From Thiopseudomonas sp. (GTDB lineage Bacteria; Pseudomonadota; Gammaproteobacteria; Pseudomonadales; Pseudomonadaceae): a stretch of DNA of 64,000 nucleotides. Made by a program: the position numbers and the translations under genes. Below the pieces are notes generated by a model, which made no database searches, was not told the origin of the DNA, and saw only the letters and a list, made by a program, of their open reading frames with translations. Where the stretch lies: positions 1 to 64,000 of the forward strand of contig JALOAC010000010.1 in assembly GCA_023228985.1 (NCBI GenBank). The letters run 5' to 3'. Below, one piece after another: positions 16,001 to 24,091 of this stretch. The first letter of the stretch is position 1. Each line of letters begins with the position of its first letter.

Positions 16001-18124
16001 CTACCTAAATGTGTTGATTAACGTATCAAACAAAGAACGTGCTACCTGAATAATCTGTGCTGAAGCGTTGTAATACTGCTCAAACTTAATCAAATTGGCC
16101 GCTTCTTCGTCTAGGTTAACACCTGACAGCGAATCACGATTATCCGTGGCTTGCTTTAAGACCGCGCCAGTAGCTGTTTCATCTTGTCTAGCTTGTGCAG
16201 TTAACGTGCCAACTCGTTCAATTGTATTACCATAATCATCGGTAAAGCTCATGCCCGTAGCGATATCCTTGACCTTGGCATCCAAACCTACCACTTGCTT
16301 GCTTTGTAAATCCGCCAATTTTAAGGCGTTACGGTTATCCGACACGCCGTGTTTGTTAAAGCCAACTGAAAAGGTGTCACCATTCTGCGGTGTTCCGCTT
16401 ATGGTTTGTTTAATCGTATAGCTCTGCACCTCGCCAGCTACGTTCACCTGCACCGCATAACTTAGAGTGTTAGTCTGCCCCGGGATAATACCCAACTCTG
16501 TTATCGTTCCCGGTGCGGCCTGACCTTCTTGTGGTACCGCAGTGATACTCACGCCCGACGGCAGGCTGGTGAATTCCAGCTCGTTGGTCGCAGAGTTGAA
16601 CGTCAACTCAATGTCATCTAAAACAGCAAGGTGATCCAGACTCAGTTTCTCGGTTACAAAATTACTTGGCAGTGGTGTGCTTGGATTATTCAACACCATA
16701 TCCACTGACGGCTGCCCGATGGCGGCAGTACCTTTATTTTGCAGGTATGCCTCACCGCGCAAAGGAGCGGCAAAAGCCAGCTGGTCAGCCTGATCCAGAA
16801 CCGATGCTATATCTGTGGCGCCACGACGCGTAGGTTGTAATAAATACTGGTCACCTGGATTTGGCGTACCTGACAAAGTCATGGTAAAACCCTGATCACG
16901 CCCTGGAATGGGCATATCAGTAAAGCTTAGATTAACTTCGTTGGTAATCGGATCTATAGCGTCAGTTACATGCATTTGCGCGCCATCGCTTAAACGAAAC
17001 GCGCTGTAACCTGTACCGTTATATTCCAGTCGAAAATCACTGGCTGCAAGCAACTGGGTGTTATGAATATTGATACCGCCTGAAACTCCAGAAACGTTAT
17101 TCTGCATCGGCAGTACACGCAAGCCCATCAGCTTGGAGTCGTTAATATCGTTAAATAAGGCTGTACCAACATTACCCTTCAGATCCATACCCTGACCGAG
17201 CAAGCTATTAACTTCTTGGTTGATGGATAAAGCTAAACGCCCTATGGAATTAAAGGTCTGGTCCAGAACCTCCTCACGAAAACGCAACAGGCCGCCCATC
17301 TCGCCGCCTGTAACCATCTTGCTGATGTTCTGCTTGGAGCCACCACTAATAAAGTTGATATCAAAACGGGTTGGGTCAGCATTACCTTGCACGGCTTCAA
17401 TTTTATTCGCTTCGCCACCCACAACCAAAGGCTGGCCGGAACCAATAAATAGATTCATGCTGTTGTTGTCTTGTGGAACCACCGTTACGCCAATAAAGGT
17501 TGATAACTGGCGTATAGCTTCGTCGCGCGAATCTAATAAATCATTCGGCGGATGTCCGTTAGCACCCACTCCTGCAATTGCTTTGTTTAACTGGGCAATG
17601 GTGCCAGCCAAGCTATTTACCTGTTCGGTAACGCTCTGCATTTGTTTGTTGATGAATTCATTTTGCGCATTAATATTGTCGTAAATATTATTAAAGCGTC
17701 GGGTTAACCCCTCAGCCTCAGCTAATACCAACTGACGTGCTGGTATATTGGCAGGGTCTTCTGCAGCGGTTTGCATGGCCGAGAAAAAGGACTGCAAAGA
17801 AGGGGTAATACCTGTTGTTGAACCTGCCAACAGTGAGTCCAGTTGGTCTATTTGGCTTTTATAGGCTTTTACATCAGTGTTCAGTGCAGTGGATGAGCGC
17901 AGCTGAGTGGTTAAAAACTCACTGTAACTACGACGAATATCCACCAAACTGGTGCCCGAGCCAATATAACCAGCTCCGCTAAACTGCGGTGCACGCGTTT
18001 GCTGGACGGTATCTTGACGGCTATAACCCGGCGTATTGACGTTGGTAATGTTATGACCTGTTACCGACAGGTTTGTTTTAGCAGCCGATAAGCCTGATAG
18101 GCCAATGCTTAGTAAGTCAGCCAT
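16001..18124 (-). CDS. flgK: Flagellar hook-associated protein 1
   Basis: Inner hook-filament junction protein. ADLLSIGLSGLSAAKTNLSV and the motif GHNITNVNTPGYSRQ at the start are the flagellar rod/hook family signature; the C terminus EEAANLIKFEQYYNASAQII is the conserved D0 helix. Its 707 residues are longer than the roughly 550 of Salmonella, owing to a large variable middle, as in many pseudomonads. GAGGTG precedes the ATG, and it starts 8 bases after flgJ. Confidence 0.95.
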   Translation of the reverse strand: MADLLSIGLSGLSAAKTNLSVTGHNITNVNTPGYSRQDTVQQTRAPQFSGAGYIGSGTSLVDIRRSYSEFLTTQLRSSTALNTDVKAYKSQIDQLDSLLAGSTTGITPSLQSFFSAMQTAAEDPANIPARQLVLAEAEGLTRRFNNIYDNINAQNEFINKQMQSVTEQVNSLAGTIAQLNKAIAGVGANGHPPNDLLDSRDEAIRQLSTFIGVTVVPQDNNSMNLFIGSGQPLVVGGEANKIEAVQGNADPTRFDINFISGGSKQNISKMVTGGEMGGLLRFREEVLDQTFNSIGRLALSINQEVNSLLGQGMDLKGNVGTALFNDINDSKLMGLRVLPMQNNVSGVSGGINIHNTQLLAASDFRLEYNGTGYSAFRLSDGAQMHVTDAIDPITNEVNLSFTDMPIPGRDQGFTMTLSGTPNPGDQYLLQPTRRGATDIASVLDQADQLAFAAPLRGEAYLQNKGTAAIGQPSVDMVLNNPSTPLPSNFVTEKLSLDHLAVLDDIELTFNSATNELEFTSLPSGVSITAVPQEGQAAPGTITELGIIPGQTNTLSYAVQVNVAGEVQSYTIKQTISGTPQNGDTFSVGFNKHGVSDNRNALKLADLQSKQVVGLDAKVKDIATGMSFTDDYGNTIERVGTLTAQARQDETATGAVLKQATDNRDSLSGVNLDEEAANLIKFEQYYNASAQIIQVARSLFDTLINTFR

Positions 18125-18132
18125 GATTCACC

Positions 18133-19245
18133 TCAACCCCGTTCAGCGATGCGCGGTGTCGGCGCACGAGCTGTTTGCTGAAAATCTTGCATTTGCTGAG
18201 CAATGCGGCTAATTTTTTGCGCATACTGAGGGTCGGTTGCATAACCAGCACGCTGTAATTCGCGTAAGTATTGCTCTGGATTATCGGCAACTTTTAAGGC
18301 CTCTTTATAGCGACCATTGCTCTGTAAGAAACTCACATAATCGTTAAAACTTTGTTCGAAAGAACTGTACTGGCGGAAATCTGCCTGCTCTTTCACTTTT
18401 TCTCCCTTAACAAACTCACTGGTGGTTGCCTGTGCCGACTGACCTTTCCAGCCATGTGCTTTGATGCCAAACAGGTTGAAGGTGTTTCCACCTTGCGCAT
18501 CGCGCAGCATATTTTTCCCCCAGCCTGTTTCTAAAGCGGCCTGAGCAACAAGGTAGCGTGGCTCTACACCCAGCTGTTCTGCTGCTTGCTGTGCCATCGG
18601 CATCATGGCTGAAATAAATTCTTGCGGTGAGTTAAACACTTCATTATTACCTGTCGGCTTAATTGTCTGTGCCGCATTCTGTTTACTGACTGCTGCATAA
18701 CTATGTACCGCTGCCTTGTGCTTGGTACTCATTCTTTCATCTGCAGTATTCATGCCATTAACAGCGTACTGAGGCATAACAGGCGTTTGTATTGCTGTAC
18801 GACGAAAAGTTGCTTGAGCCTCAATCTGCTCAATTTGTTCATCTTGCTCAGGCTGGATATCATTTTTAGCTGAAGCAGCAGCGCCTTGCATACCTGGAAA
18901 TGGATTTGAGCCGGCACGTGGGCTATGCATTTCAGACATTTGTCTGACCAGCACATCCGCCATACCAATACCACGACCCTGAGCCATTGTGACGGACAGC
19001 TGCTGATCATGCATATCGCGATAGGCTTTGCTTTCATTGCTATTAAAAATACTGTCATCGGCTAGGACATCGTTTGCAGAGCGCATAGCCTTGAGCATTT
19101 CACCAATAAATAACGACTCAAACTCTTGCGCTACTTGGCGAATATTGGCTTCGCTGTCACGATCTTCACCGACTTTTAATTTGTGCAGTCGATTTAAATC
19201 GGTATAGCTAGCAGTGCTTTGAGTATGTGTACGATGCAGATCCAT
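18133..19245 (-). CDS. flgJ: Peptidoglycan hydrolase FlgJ (rod assembly)
   Basis: A two-domain protein: an N-terminal rod-binding domain (about 30-110, with EFESLFIGEMLKAMR) and a C-terminal GH73 glucosaminidase domain (about 205-345, with VAQAALETGWGK and NTFNLFGIKAHGW) that opens the cell wall for the rod. The ATG at 19281 is possible, but the one at 19245 has GAGGGAAAGG just upstream and lies after a good promoter, so I choose it (370 residues). A linker rich in Ala/Gln joins the domains. Confidence 0.93.
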   Translation of the reverse strand: MDLHRTHTQSTASYTDLNRLHKLKVGEDRDSEANIRQVAQEFESLFIGEMLKAMRSANDVLADDSIFNSNESKAYRDMHDQQLSVTMAQGRGIGMADVLVRQMSEMHSPRAGSNPFPGMQGAAASAKNDIQPEQDEQIEQIEAQATFRRTAIQTPVMPQYAVNGMNTADERMSTKHKAAVHSYAAVSKQNAAQTIKPTGNNEVFNSPQEFISAMMPMAQQAAEQLGVEPRYLVAQAALETGWGKNMLRDAQGGNTFNLFGIKAHGWKGQSAQATTSEFVKGEKVKEQADFRQYSSFEQSFNDYVSFLQSNGRYKEALKVADNPEQYLRELQRAGYATDPQYAQKISRIAQQMQDFQQTARAPTPRIAERG

Positions 19246-19315
19246 AACCTTTCCCTCTTGCCACTTGAGCGAGTGCGTCAAGTTTCAGATGAGTAAAAAT
19301 ACATACTTATACTCA

Positions 19316-19331
19316 AGCAACAACCGTGCCA
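19316..19331 (-). promoter_or_regulatory. Sigma-54 promoter of flgJKL
   Basis: On the minus strand TGGCACGGTTGTTGCT matches the -24/-12 consensus completely. The transcript would start near 19305, about 60 bases before flgJ. The gap between flgI and flgJ (about 240 bases) is therefore a promoter region, making flgJKL a separate unit. Confidence 0.85.
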
Positions 19332-19483
19332 CAAAACCGTATGCATTTTAGAATTAGATTACGAACTGGTTTTTACGCGTATTAGCCCGATCGGGCGGAG
19401 AAGGGAGTGGAGCCTAAGGGCTGCGCCCCAACAGCATTGCCAATGAGTTAGCCGTACTGTCAGAGCGTTCTTATCAGCTGCCG

Positions 19484-20587
19484 TTAGATGACGATTAAAT
19501 CCGCCTGCAAAGCACCCGCCTGTTTCAAGGCCTCTAAGATAGCCATCAAATCCGAAGGCGAAGCACCTACCTGGTTTACCGCACGCACTATTTCATCCAA
19601 CGTAGTGCCGGTGGCAAATTTAAACATAGGACGCATTTCTTGTTCAGCATTCACGCGGGAGCGCGGAACCACAACCGTTTGCCCATCAGAAAAGGCTTCC
19701 GGTTGACTGACGCTGGTATCCTCACTGATTGCAACCGTCAAACTTCCGTGTGTTACCGCAGCGGGCTGCACGCGCACATCCTGACCAATCACAATAGTGC
19801 CTGTGCGGGAGTTAATAATTACCTTAGCAACCCCTTTACCTGCTTCTATCTCAAGATTTTCAATTACAGCCAAGTAATCTACTCGCTGATTCGTATCCAC
19901 CGGAGCAGCTACACGAACCGAACCGGCATCTATGGCTTGCGCAGTATTGGGGCCTAGCAAGTCATTCAGTCTGTCGACAATATTTTTCGCCGTGGTGAAA
20001 TCTGGACGATTTAAGTTAAGCGTCAAATAATTGCCTTGATCAAAAGCCGTCGGCACTGAACGCTCAACTGTTGCACCTGATGGAATACGACCCGCAGAAG
20101 GTACGTTCACAGTAATACGCGAACCATCCGCACCACCCGCATCAAAGCCGCCAACAACAAGGTTACCTTGGGCGATAGCATAGACATTGCCGTCGATCCC
20201 TTTAAGTGGCGCCATCAAGAGACTGCCACCACGCAAACTTTTCGCATTACCAATAGAGGAAACCGTAATATCAATGGTCTGCCCCGGGCGCGCAAAAGGT
20301 GGCAACTCAGCATGGATAGAAACCGCCGCTACGTTTTTAAGCTGTATGTTGCCCGTGCCAGGCGGTACGTTAATACCAAACTGCGCCAGCATATTATTAA
20401 AGGTCTGTACGGTAAAAGGTGTTTGCGTGGTCTGGTCACCACTACCATTTAGACCAACCACCAAACCATAACCAATTAGCTGGTTGGTACGCACGCCTTG
20501 AATTTTGGCTAAATCCTTTAAGCGCTCAGCCTGAGCCCCTGCAACCATGCCGAGTGTTAGAAACACTGCTAATGCATATCTAAACAT
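19484..20587 (-). CDS. flgI: Flagellar P-ring protein
   Basis: Forms the periplasmic P ring around the rod. A signal peptide (FRYALAVFLTLGMVAGAQA) is cleaved before ERLKDLA. The mature N terminus IQGVRTNQLIGYGLVVGLNG is highly conserved. An ATG at 20593 touches the Shine-Dalgarno sequence AGAGGG, while the ATG at 20587 has proper spacing, so I choose 20587 (367 residues). Starts 15 bases after flgH. Confidence 0.95.
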   Translation of the reverse strand: MFRYALAVFLTLGMVAGAQAERLKDLAKIQGVRTNQLIGYGLVVGLNGSGDQTTQTPFTVQTFNNMLAQFGINVPPGTGNIQLKNVAAVSIHAELPPFARPGQTIDITVSSIGNAKSLRGGSLLMAPLKGIDGNVYAIAQGNLVVGGFDAGGADGSRITVNVPSAGRIPSGATVERSVPTAFDQGNYLTLNLNRPDFTTAKNIVDRLNDLLGPNTAQAIDAGSVRVAAPVDTNQRVDYLAVIENLEIEAGKGVAKVIINSRTGTIVIGQDVRVQPAAVTHGSLTVAISEDTSVSQPEAFSDGQTVVVPRSRVNAEQEMRPMFKFATGTTLDEIVRAVNQVGASPSDLMAILEALKQAGALQADLIVI

Positions 20588-20602
20588 TGTCATTCCCTCT
20601 TA

Positions 20603-21325
20603 CTAGAAAGGCCACCTTGGACTCATAAAGAAACGGCCTAACCAGCCCGGTTGACTGGCATTGGCAAACGCGCCTGTACCAGAATATGTAATGCGTGCGT
20701 CAGCAATACGTGTCGACGAAACGGTGTTATCTGTGCTGATATCATCGGCGCGCACTAATCCTGAAATGCGAATCAACTCATCGCCTGTATTAAGTGTAAG
20801 CCATTTTTCACCGCGCACCACCAAAATTCCATTAGGCAATACTTCAGCCACAGTTACTGTAATAGAACCGTTTAGACTATTGCTTTGCCCTGCTTGACCC
20901 GAACCTTTCATGGCGCGCTTAGCTTTTGCGCTAGCTTCCAAACTTAATGTTTCATTACCCATACCTAAAGCACTAAGACCTGCGAGTGGGTTTTTTGGCG
21001 TCATCGCCATGCCGAATATATTTGGCACGCCAATATCAATATCGCTGTCTTTCTGCATTTGTGAGTTAGCGTTTTTGCTAGCCTGAGTACGTTCATTCAG
21101 GTTGATGGTGATGATGTCACCCTCACGAAAAGCCTTGCGATCAGTGAAGTAGTTAGATTCAAAGCTAGCTTGATAAATAGCTCCGTTATTTTGCGCTGCT
21201 GGTACCGGAGTGCGCGGCAACACGGGCGCATAATAAGGATCATCCGGTTTTGGCTGTGGCATCTCTGCGCAACTGGCTAAGGCAAATACGGCTGCTAACT
21301 GAAGCAAAATCGCTGCGGGTTTCAT
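20603..21325 (-). CDS. flgH: Flagellar L-ring lipoprotein
   Basis: Outer-membrane L ring of the basal body. The N terminus is a lipoprotein signal with lipobox LASC (Cys19). Conserved parts include FREGDIITINLNERTQASKNA and the C-terminal NTVSSTRIADARITYSGTG. Length 240 residues. Fifteen bases separate it from flgG upstream. Confidence 0.96.
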   Translation of the reverse strand: MKPAAILLQLAAVFALASCAEMPQPKPDDPYYAPVLPRTPVPAAQNNGAIYQASFESNYFTDRKAFREGDIITINLNERTQASKNANSQMQKDSDIDIGVPNIFGMAMTPKNPLAGLSALGMGNETLSLEASAKAKRAMKGSGQAGQSNSLNGSITVTVAEVLPNGILVVRGEKWLTLNTGDELIRISGLVRADDISTDNTVSSTRIADARITYSGTGAFANASQPGWLGRFFMSPRWPF

Positions 21326-21340
21326 AACATCATCCCTCTA

Positions 21341-22126
21341 CTAAAGCTTCTGAGTAATAAACGACAACATTTGGTCTGCTGTCGAAATAACTTTGGAGTT
21401 CATTTCATACGCACGCTGGGTAGTAATCATATTGACCAACTCTTCCACCACGCTGACGTTTGAGTTCTCTAGGGTATTTTGTAAAACACTACCCAGACCA
21501 TTTATGCCCGGCGTACCCGCCTGTGGCGCACCACTGGAACCCGTCTCTAAAAATAGGTTATTACCTATAGCCTCAAGACCTGCGTAATTGGTGAAGTCTG
21601 CAGTTTGAATATTGCCTAAAATTTGCGGCTGCGGCGTTCCAGCGACAGTCACCGAAACCGTACCATCCTCACCTACAGTAAAGGTGCGCACTTCTGGCGG
21701 CAGAACAATGGCTGGCTCCAAAGGAAAACCTTGCGTGTTTACAACCTGACCATCAGAGTTCAGCTGAAAGCTACCATCACGAGTGTAAGCAAGATTGCCA
21801 TCAGGTAATAAAATTTGGAAAAAACCACGACCATTAATGGCCATATCTAACGGTTGATCAGTAGTTTGCAAACTGCCCTCAGTAAATATTTTTTGTGTGC
21901 CGGCAATACGTACACCCGTACCTAGCTGCAAACCACTTGGCAATTCACTGTCTTGACTCGACTGAGCGCCTGGTTGGCGGCGAATCTGGTAAAGCAAATC
22001 TTCAAACTCAGCTCGATCCCGTTTAAAACCAGTAGTTGATACGTTGGCTAAGTTGTTTGAAATCGTGGTCAGGTTCATATCCTGTGCGGATAAACCTGTT
22101 TTCGCGACCCAGAGTGCTGGAAGCAT
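21341..22126 (-). CDS. flgG: Flagellar distal rod protein
   Basis: Forms the distal rod. It opens with MLPALWVAKTGLSAQDMNL and has the rod signature NNLANVSTTGFKRDRAEF; the C terminus NVSVVEELVNMITTQRAYEM is the conserved end of rod and hook proteins. Length 261 residues, standard for FlgG. Confidence 0.97.
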   Translation of the reverse strand: MLPALWVAKTGLSAQDMNLTTISNNLANVSTTGFKRDRAEFEDLLYQIRRQPGAQSSQDSELPSGLQLGTGVRIAGTQKIFTEGSLQTTDQPLDMAINGRGFFQILLPDGNLAYTRDGSFQLNSDGQVVNTQGFPLEPAIVLPPEVRTFTVGEDGTVSVTVAGTPQPQILGNIQTADFTNYAGLEAIGNNLFLETGSSGAPQAGTPGINGLGSVLQNTLENSNVSVVEELVNMITTQRAYEMNSKVISTADQMLSFITQKL

Positions 22127-22181
22127 GGTAGTTCTCCTTGAGCGCCAGTTTTATGACACCCAGCTATTAATTCTTTCTTAC

Positions 22182-22922
22182 CTAGGTTAATTGCATGATT
22201 CGTGCCATCGCTGAAGAATTCTCTTCAGCAGTACGCATCATTTTCACATGGAGCTCGAATTGGCGCGACAAAGACAGCATGGAGGTCATCTCTGCCACTG
22301 CGTTAACGTTACTGGATTCGGTAAAACCAGAAATCATGCGCGCATTGGCTTCAGGCTCGAATTCTTGGCCGTTCTTGCTACGAATTAATCCGTCTTGGCC
22401 CTTTTCTAACTCACGCGGATCTGGCATGACCAGCTTGATGCGGTCAACTTCGGCCATCACATCGGGGGCCTCACCTAAAGAGCGAATACTGATGGTGCCA
22501 TCTTGACCAATTTCTACCTTCTGTTCCGGCGGAACAGCGATTGGACCGGCATTACCGAGTACCGGCAAGCCAGTTGAAGTACGCAACACACCCAACGCAT
22601 CAATCTGCATACTGGCAGTACGCACATAGGCTTCGCTGCCGTCTGCTGACTGTACGGCAATCCATGCATCACCCTGTACGGCAACATCTAAATCACGTCC
22701 CGTCTCTTGCAGCGTGCCATAGGTAAAATCAGTGCCTGGACGCTCCGTCATGGCGTAGGCGCGAGCTGGCAAGCCATCGCCAAACACCGGCATCGAGCGT
22801 GCTTGCTCAAAATCCCGGCGAAAGCCACTGGTCGAAACGTTAGCTAAGTTGTTCGCGTGCGCTTGCAACGCTTTAGTATTCTGGCTTGCACCAGTCATGG
22901 AAATGTACAGCATCTTGTCCAT
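22182..22922 (-). CDS. flgF: Flagellar proximal rod protein
   Basis: Proximal rod component, shorter than FlgG (246 residues), with the signature NNLANVSTSGFRRDFEQ and the C terminus NVNAVAEMTSMLSLSRQFE. A strong GGAGGA precedes the ATG. It is the first gene of the transcript flgFGHI. The genes flgB-E, which encode the earlier rod and hook, are not next to it. Confidence 0.96.
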   Translation of the reverse strand: MDKMLYISMTGASQNTKALQAHANNLANVSTSGFRRDFEQARSMPVFGDGLPARAYAMTERPGTDFTYGTLQETGRDLDVAVQGDAWIAVQSADGSEAYVRTASMQIDALGVLRTSTGLPVLGNAGPIAVPPEQKVEIGQDGTISIRSLGEAPDVMAEVDRIKLVMPDPRELEKGQDGLIRSKNGQEFEPEANARMISGFTESSNVNAVAEMTSMLSLSRQFELHVKMMRTAEENSSAMARIMQLT

Positions 22923-22977
22923 GGTAATCCTCCACTTTGGGTACGCAACGGCACCCTTTCTTGACTACCAATAACAA

Positions 22978-22993
22978 TGCAACTTCCATGCCA
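22978..22993 (-). promoter_or_regulatory. Sigma-54 promoter of flgFGHI
   Basis: The minus strand reads TGGCATGGAAGTTGCA, differing from TGGCACG-N4-TTGCA by one base. The predicted start is near 22967, about 45 bases before flgF. Confidence 0.8.
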
Positions 22994-23044
22994 GACAACA
23001 AGAGCCGTACAAACACGCTATGCACAACCACAAGAAAACGCAGG

Positions 23045-23071
23045 CAAAAAAAGCGGCAAAGAACTGCCGCT
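23045..23071 (-). terminator. Terminator of mdtJI
   Basis: On the minus strand AGCGGCA-GTTCTT-TGCCGCT is followed by a T7 run, about 50 bases after the mdtI stop. It insulates the flgF promoter region from the exporter genes. Confidence 0.85.
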
Positions 23072-23121
23072 AGGAAAGAATAAGATTAAAGCTCCTTGGG
23101 AGCCGAGGCTTGATAGAACCA

Positions 23122-23436
23122 TTAAAGCTGCAAAGCAACAATACCTACCACGATACAGACCACACCAATAATTCCCTGCTTGCCCAGCCTTGAATTAAAC
23201 AAGTAACGGTCCAGCACCACAGTCCCTAATACACCCAAACTACCCCAAGCAGAGTACGCCACACTTAAAGGCATATAGTTCAGGACAAAGCTGAGCAAGA
23301 CAAAGGCTAAAATAACTGCCAACAAACCGCTTAGTCCCCAAATAACACGCTTAAAGCCATCCGAGCGTTTCACGCAATACAAAGCAACTAAGTCTAGCGA
23401 TACCGAACCTAACAGCAACGTCATTGGAATCATCAT
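23122..23436 (-). CDS. mdtI: SMR family transporter, MdtI-like subunit
   Basis: A 104-residue inner-membrane protein with four hydrophobic helices. The segment SDGFKRVIWGLSGLLAV and PLSVAYSAWGSLG resemble E. coli MdtI more than EmrE. MdtI pairs with MdtJ to export spermidine. The start overlaps the mdtJ stop by four bases (ATGA), a layout typical of obligate heterodimers. The family is firm; spermidine as substrate is inferred from the pairing. Confidence 0.85.
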   Translation of the reverse strand: MMIPMTLLLGSVSLDLVALYCVKRSDGFKRVIWGLSGLLAVILAFVLLSFVLNYMPLSVAYSAWGSLGVLGTVVLDRYLFNSRLGKQGIIGVVCIVVGIVALQL

Positions 23437-23810
23437 AGCGCCACCTTCGCGGCTACTTCGACCGTTTCATTGGCTTCATCCTGCGGTTTAGCACCTTTAT
23501 CAAAGGTAACCAACAACAAGCCGAACATCATTAACGCGATAGCGAGCATTTCGCCAACACTTAGATATTCTCCGAAAAACAGCACACCGACCACGCCAAT
23601 TAGAAACAAGCCCAAGCCTTCCCAGACGGCATAAGAAACAGCCAAAGGAATATGCACAACGGCGCGAGAAAAAGCATAAAAGGAAAAAGATATCATCACC
23701 GCCATGACTAAGTAGCCCAACCACGGTGAATTTGAAATCGCATATTTCATGCTTATAGTGCTGATCACTTCTGCCAACACTGCTAGGGCTAACATAACCC
23801 AGTAATACAT
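23433..23810 (-). CDS. mdtJ: SMR family transporter, MdtJ-like subunit
   Basis: A 125-residue four-helix membrane protein. MYYWVMLALAVLAEVISTISMKYA and SYAVWEGLGLFLIGVV follow the MdtJ pattern, including the conserved membrane Glu (Glu14 region) and a hydrophilic C-terminal tail. An ATG at 23846 is possible, but the ATG at 23810 has AGGGG seven bases upstream and matches the usual N terminus. Gene order mdtJ-mdtI is as in E. coli. No function-linked neighbours are nearby. Confidence 0.85.
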   Translation of the reverse strand: MYYWVMLALAVLAEVISTISMKYAISNSPWLGYLVMAVMISFSFYAFSRAVVHIPLAVSYAVWEGLGLFLIGVVGVLFFGEYLSVGEMLAIALMMFGLLLVTFDKGAKPQDEANETVEVAAKVAL

Positions 23811-24091
23811 AGTAAAACCCCTGTTAGGGATTCTCTGAAAAAGCACTGATTGTAAAAGCTTGCATAGGCTACAGCGCTCTTTTAGAGCATCCTAAAAATC
23901 ACTAAAACTCTAGAAACGAATCAATATCGTAAAAAAAGAGGGGGCAACTAAGCTAACGACCGCCACACCACTGAATGGTGAGCAAATGGGGAGAAAAAGG
24001 GGTGAAGCAAACCGCGTTAAAACTAGACATAAAGCCTTGGGAGTAGCCAATAATGTGTGCATTATAGCAGTTTTTCGCGCTTTTGCGCTGA

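Noticed and set aside
19385..19396. GCCCGATCGGGC as a terminator of flgI
   Set aside because: A stem of at most four pairs around a 4-base loop and no T-run; too weak to call.
23811..23990. Guanidine-type riboswitch before the SMR genes
   Set aside because: The expected paired hairpins with ACGR loops are not visible, and the pair resembles MdtJI rather than SugE/Gdx.
24068..24091. Terminator hairpin after tamB (AGCGC-AAAA-GCGC)
   Set aside because: Short stem, and on the minus strand it is followed by A residues, not a T-run.
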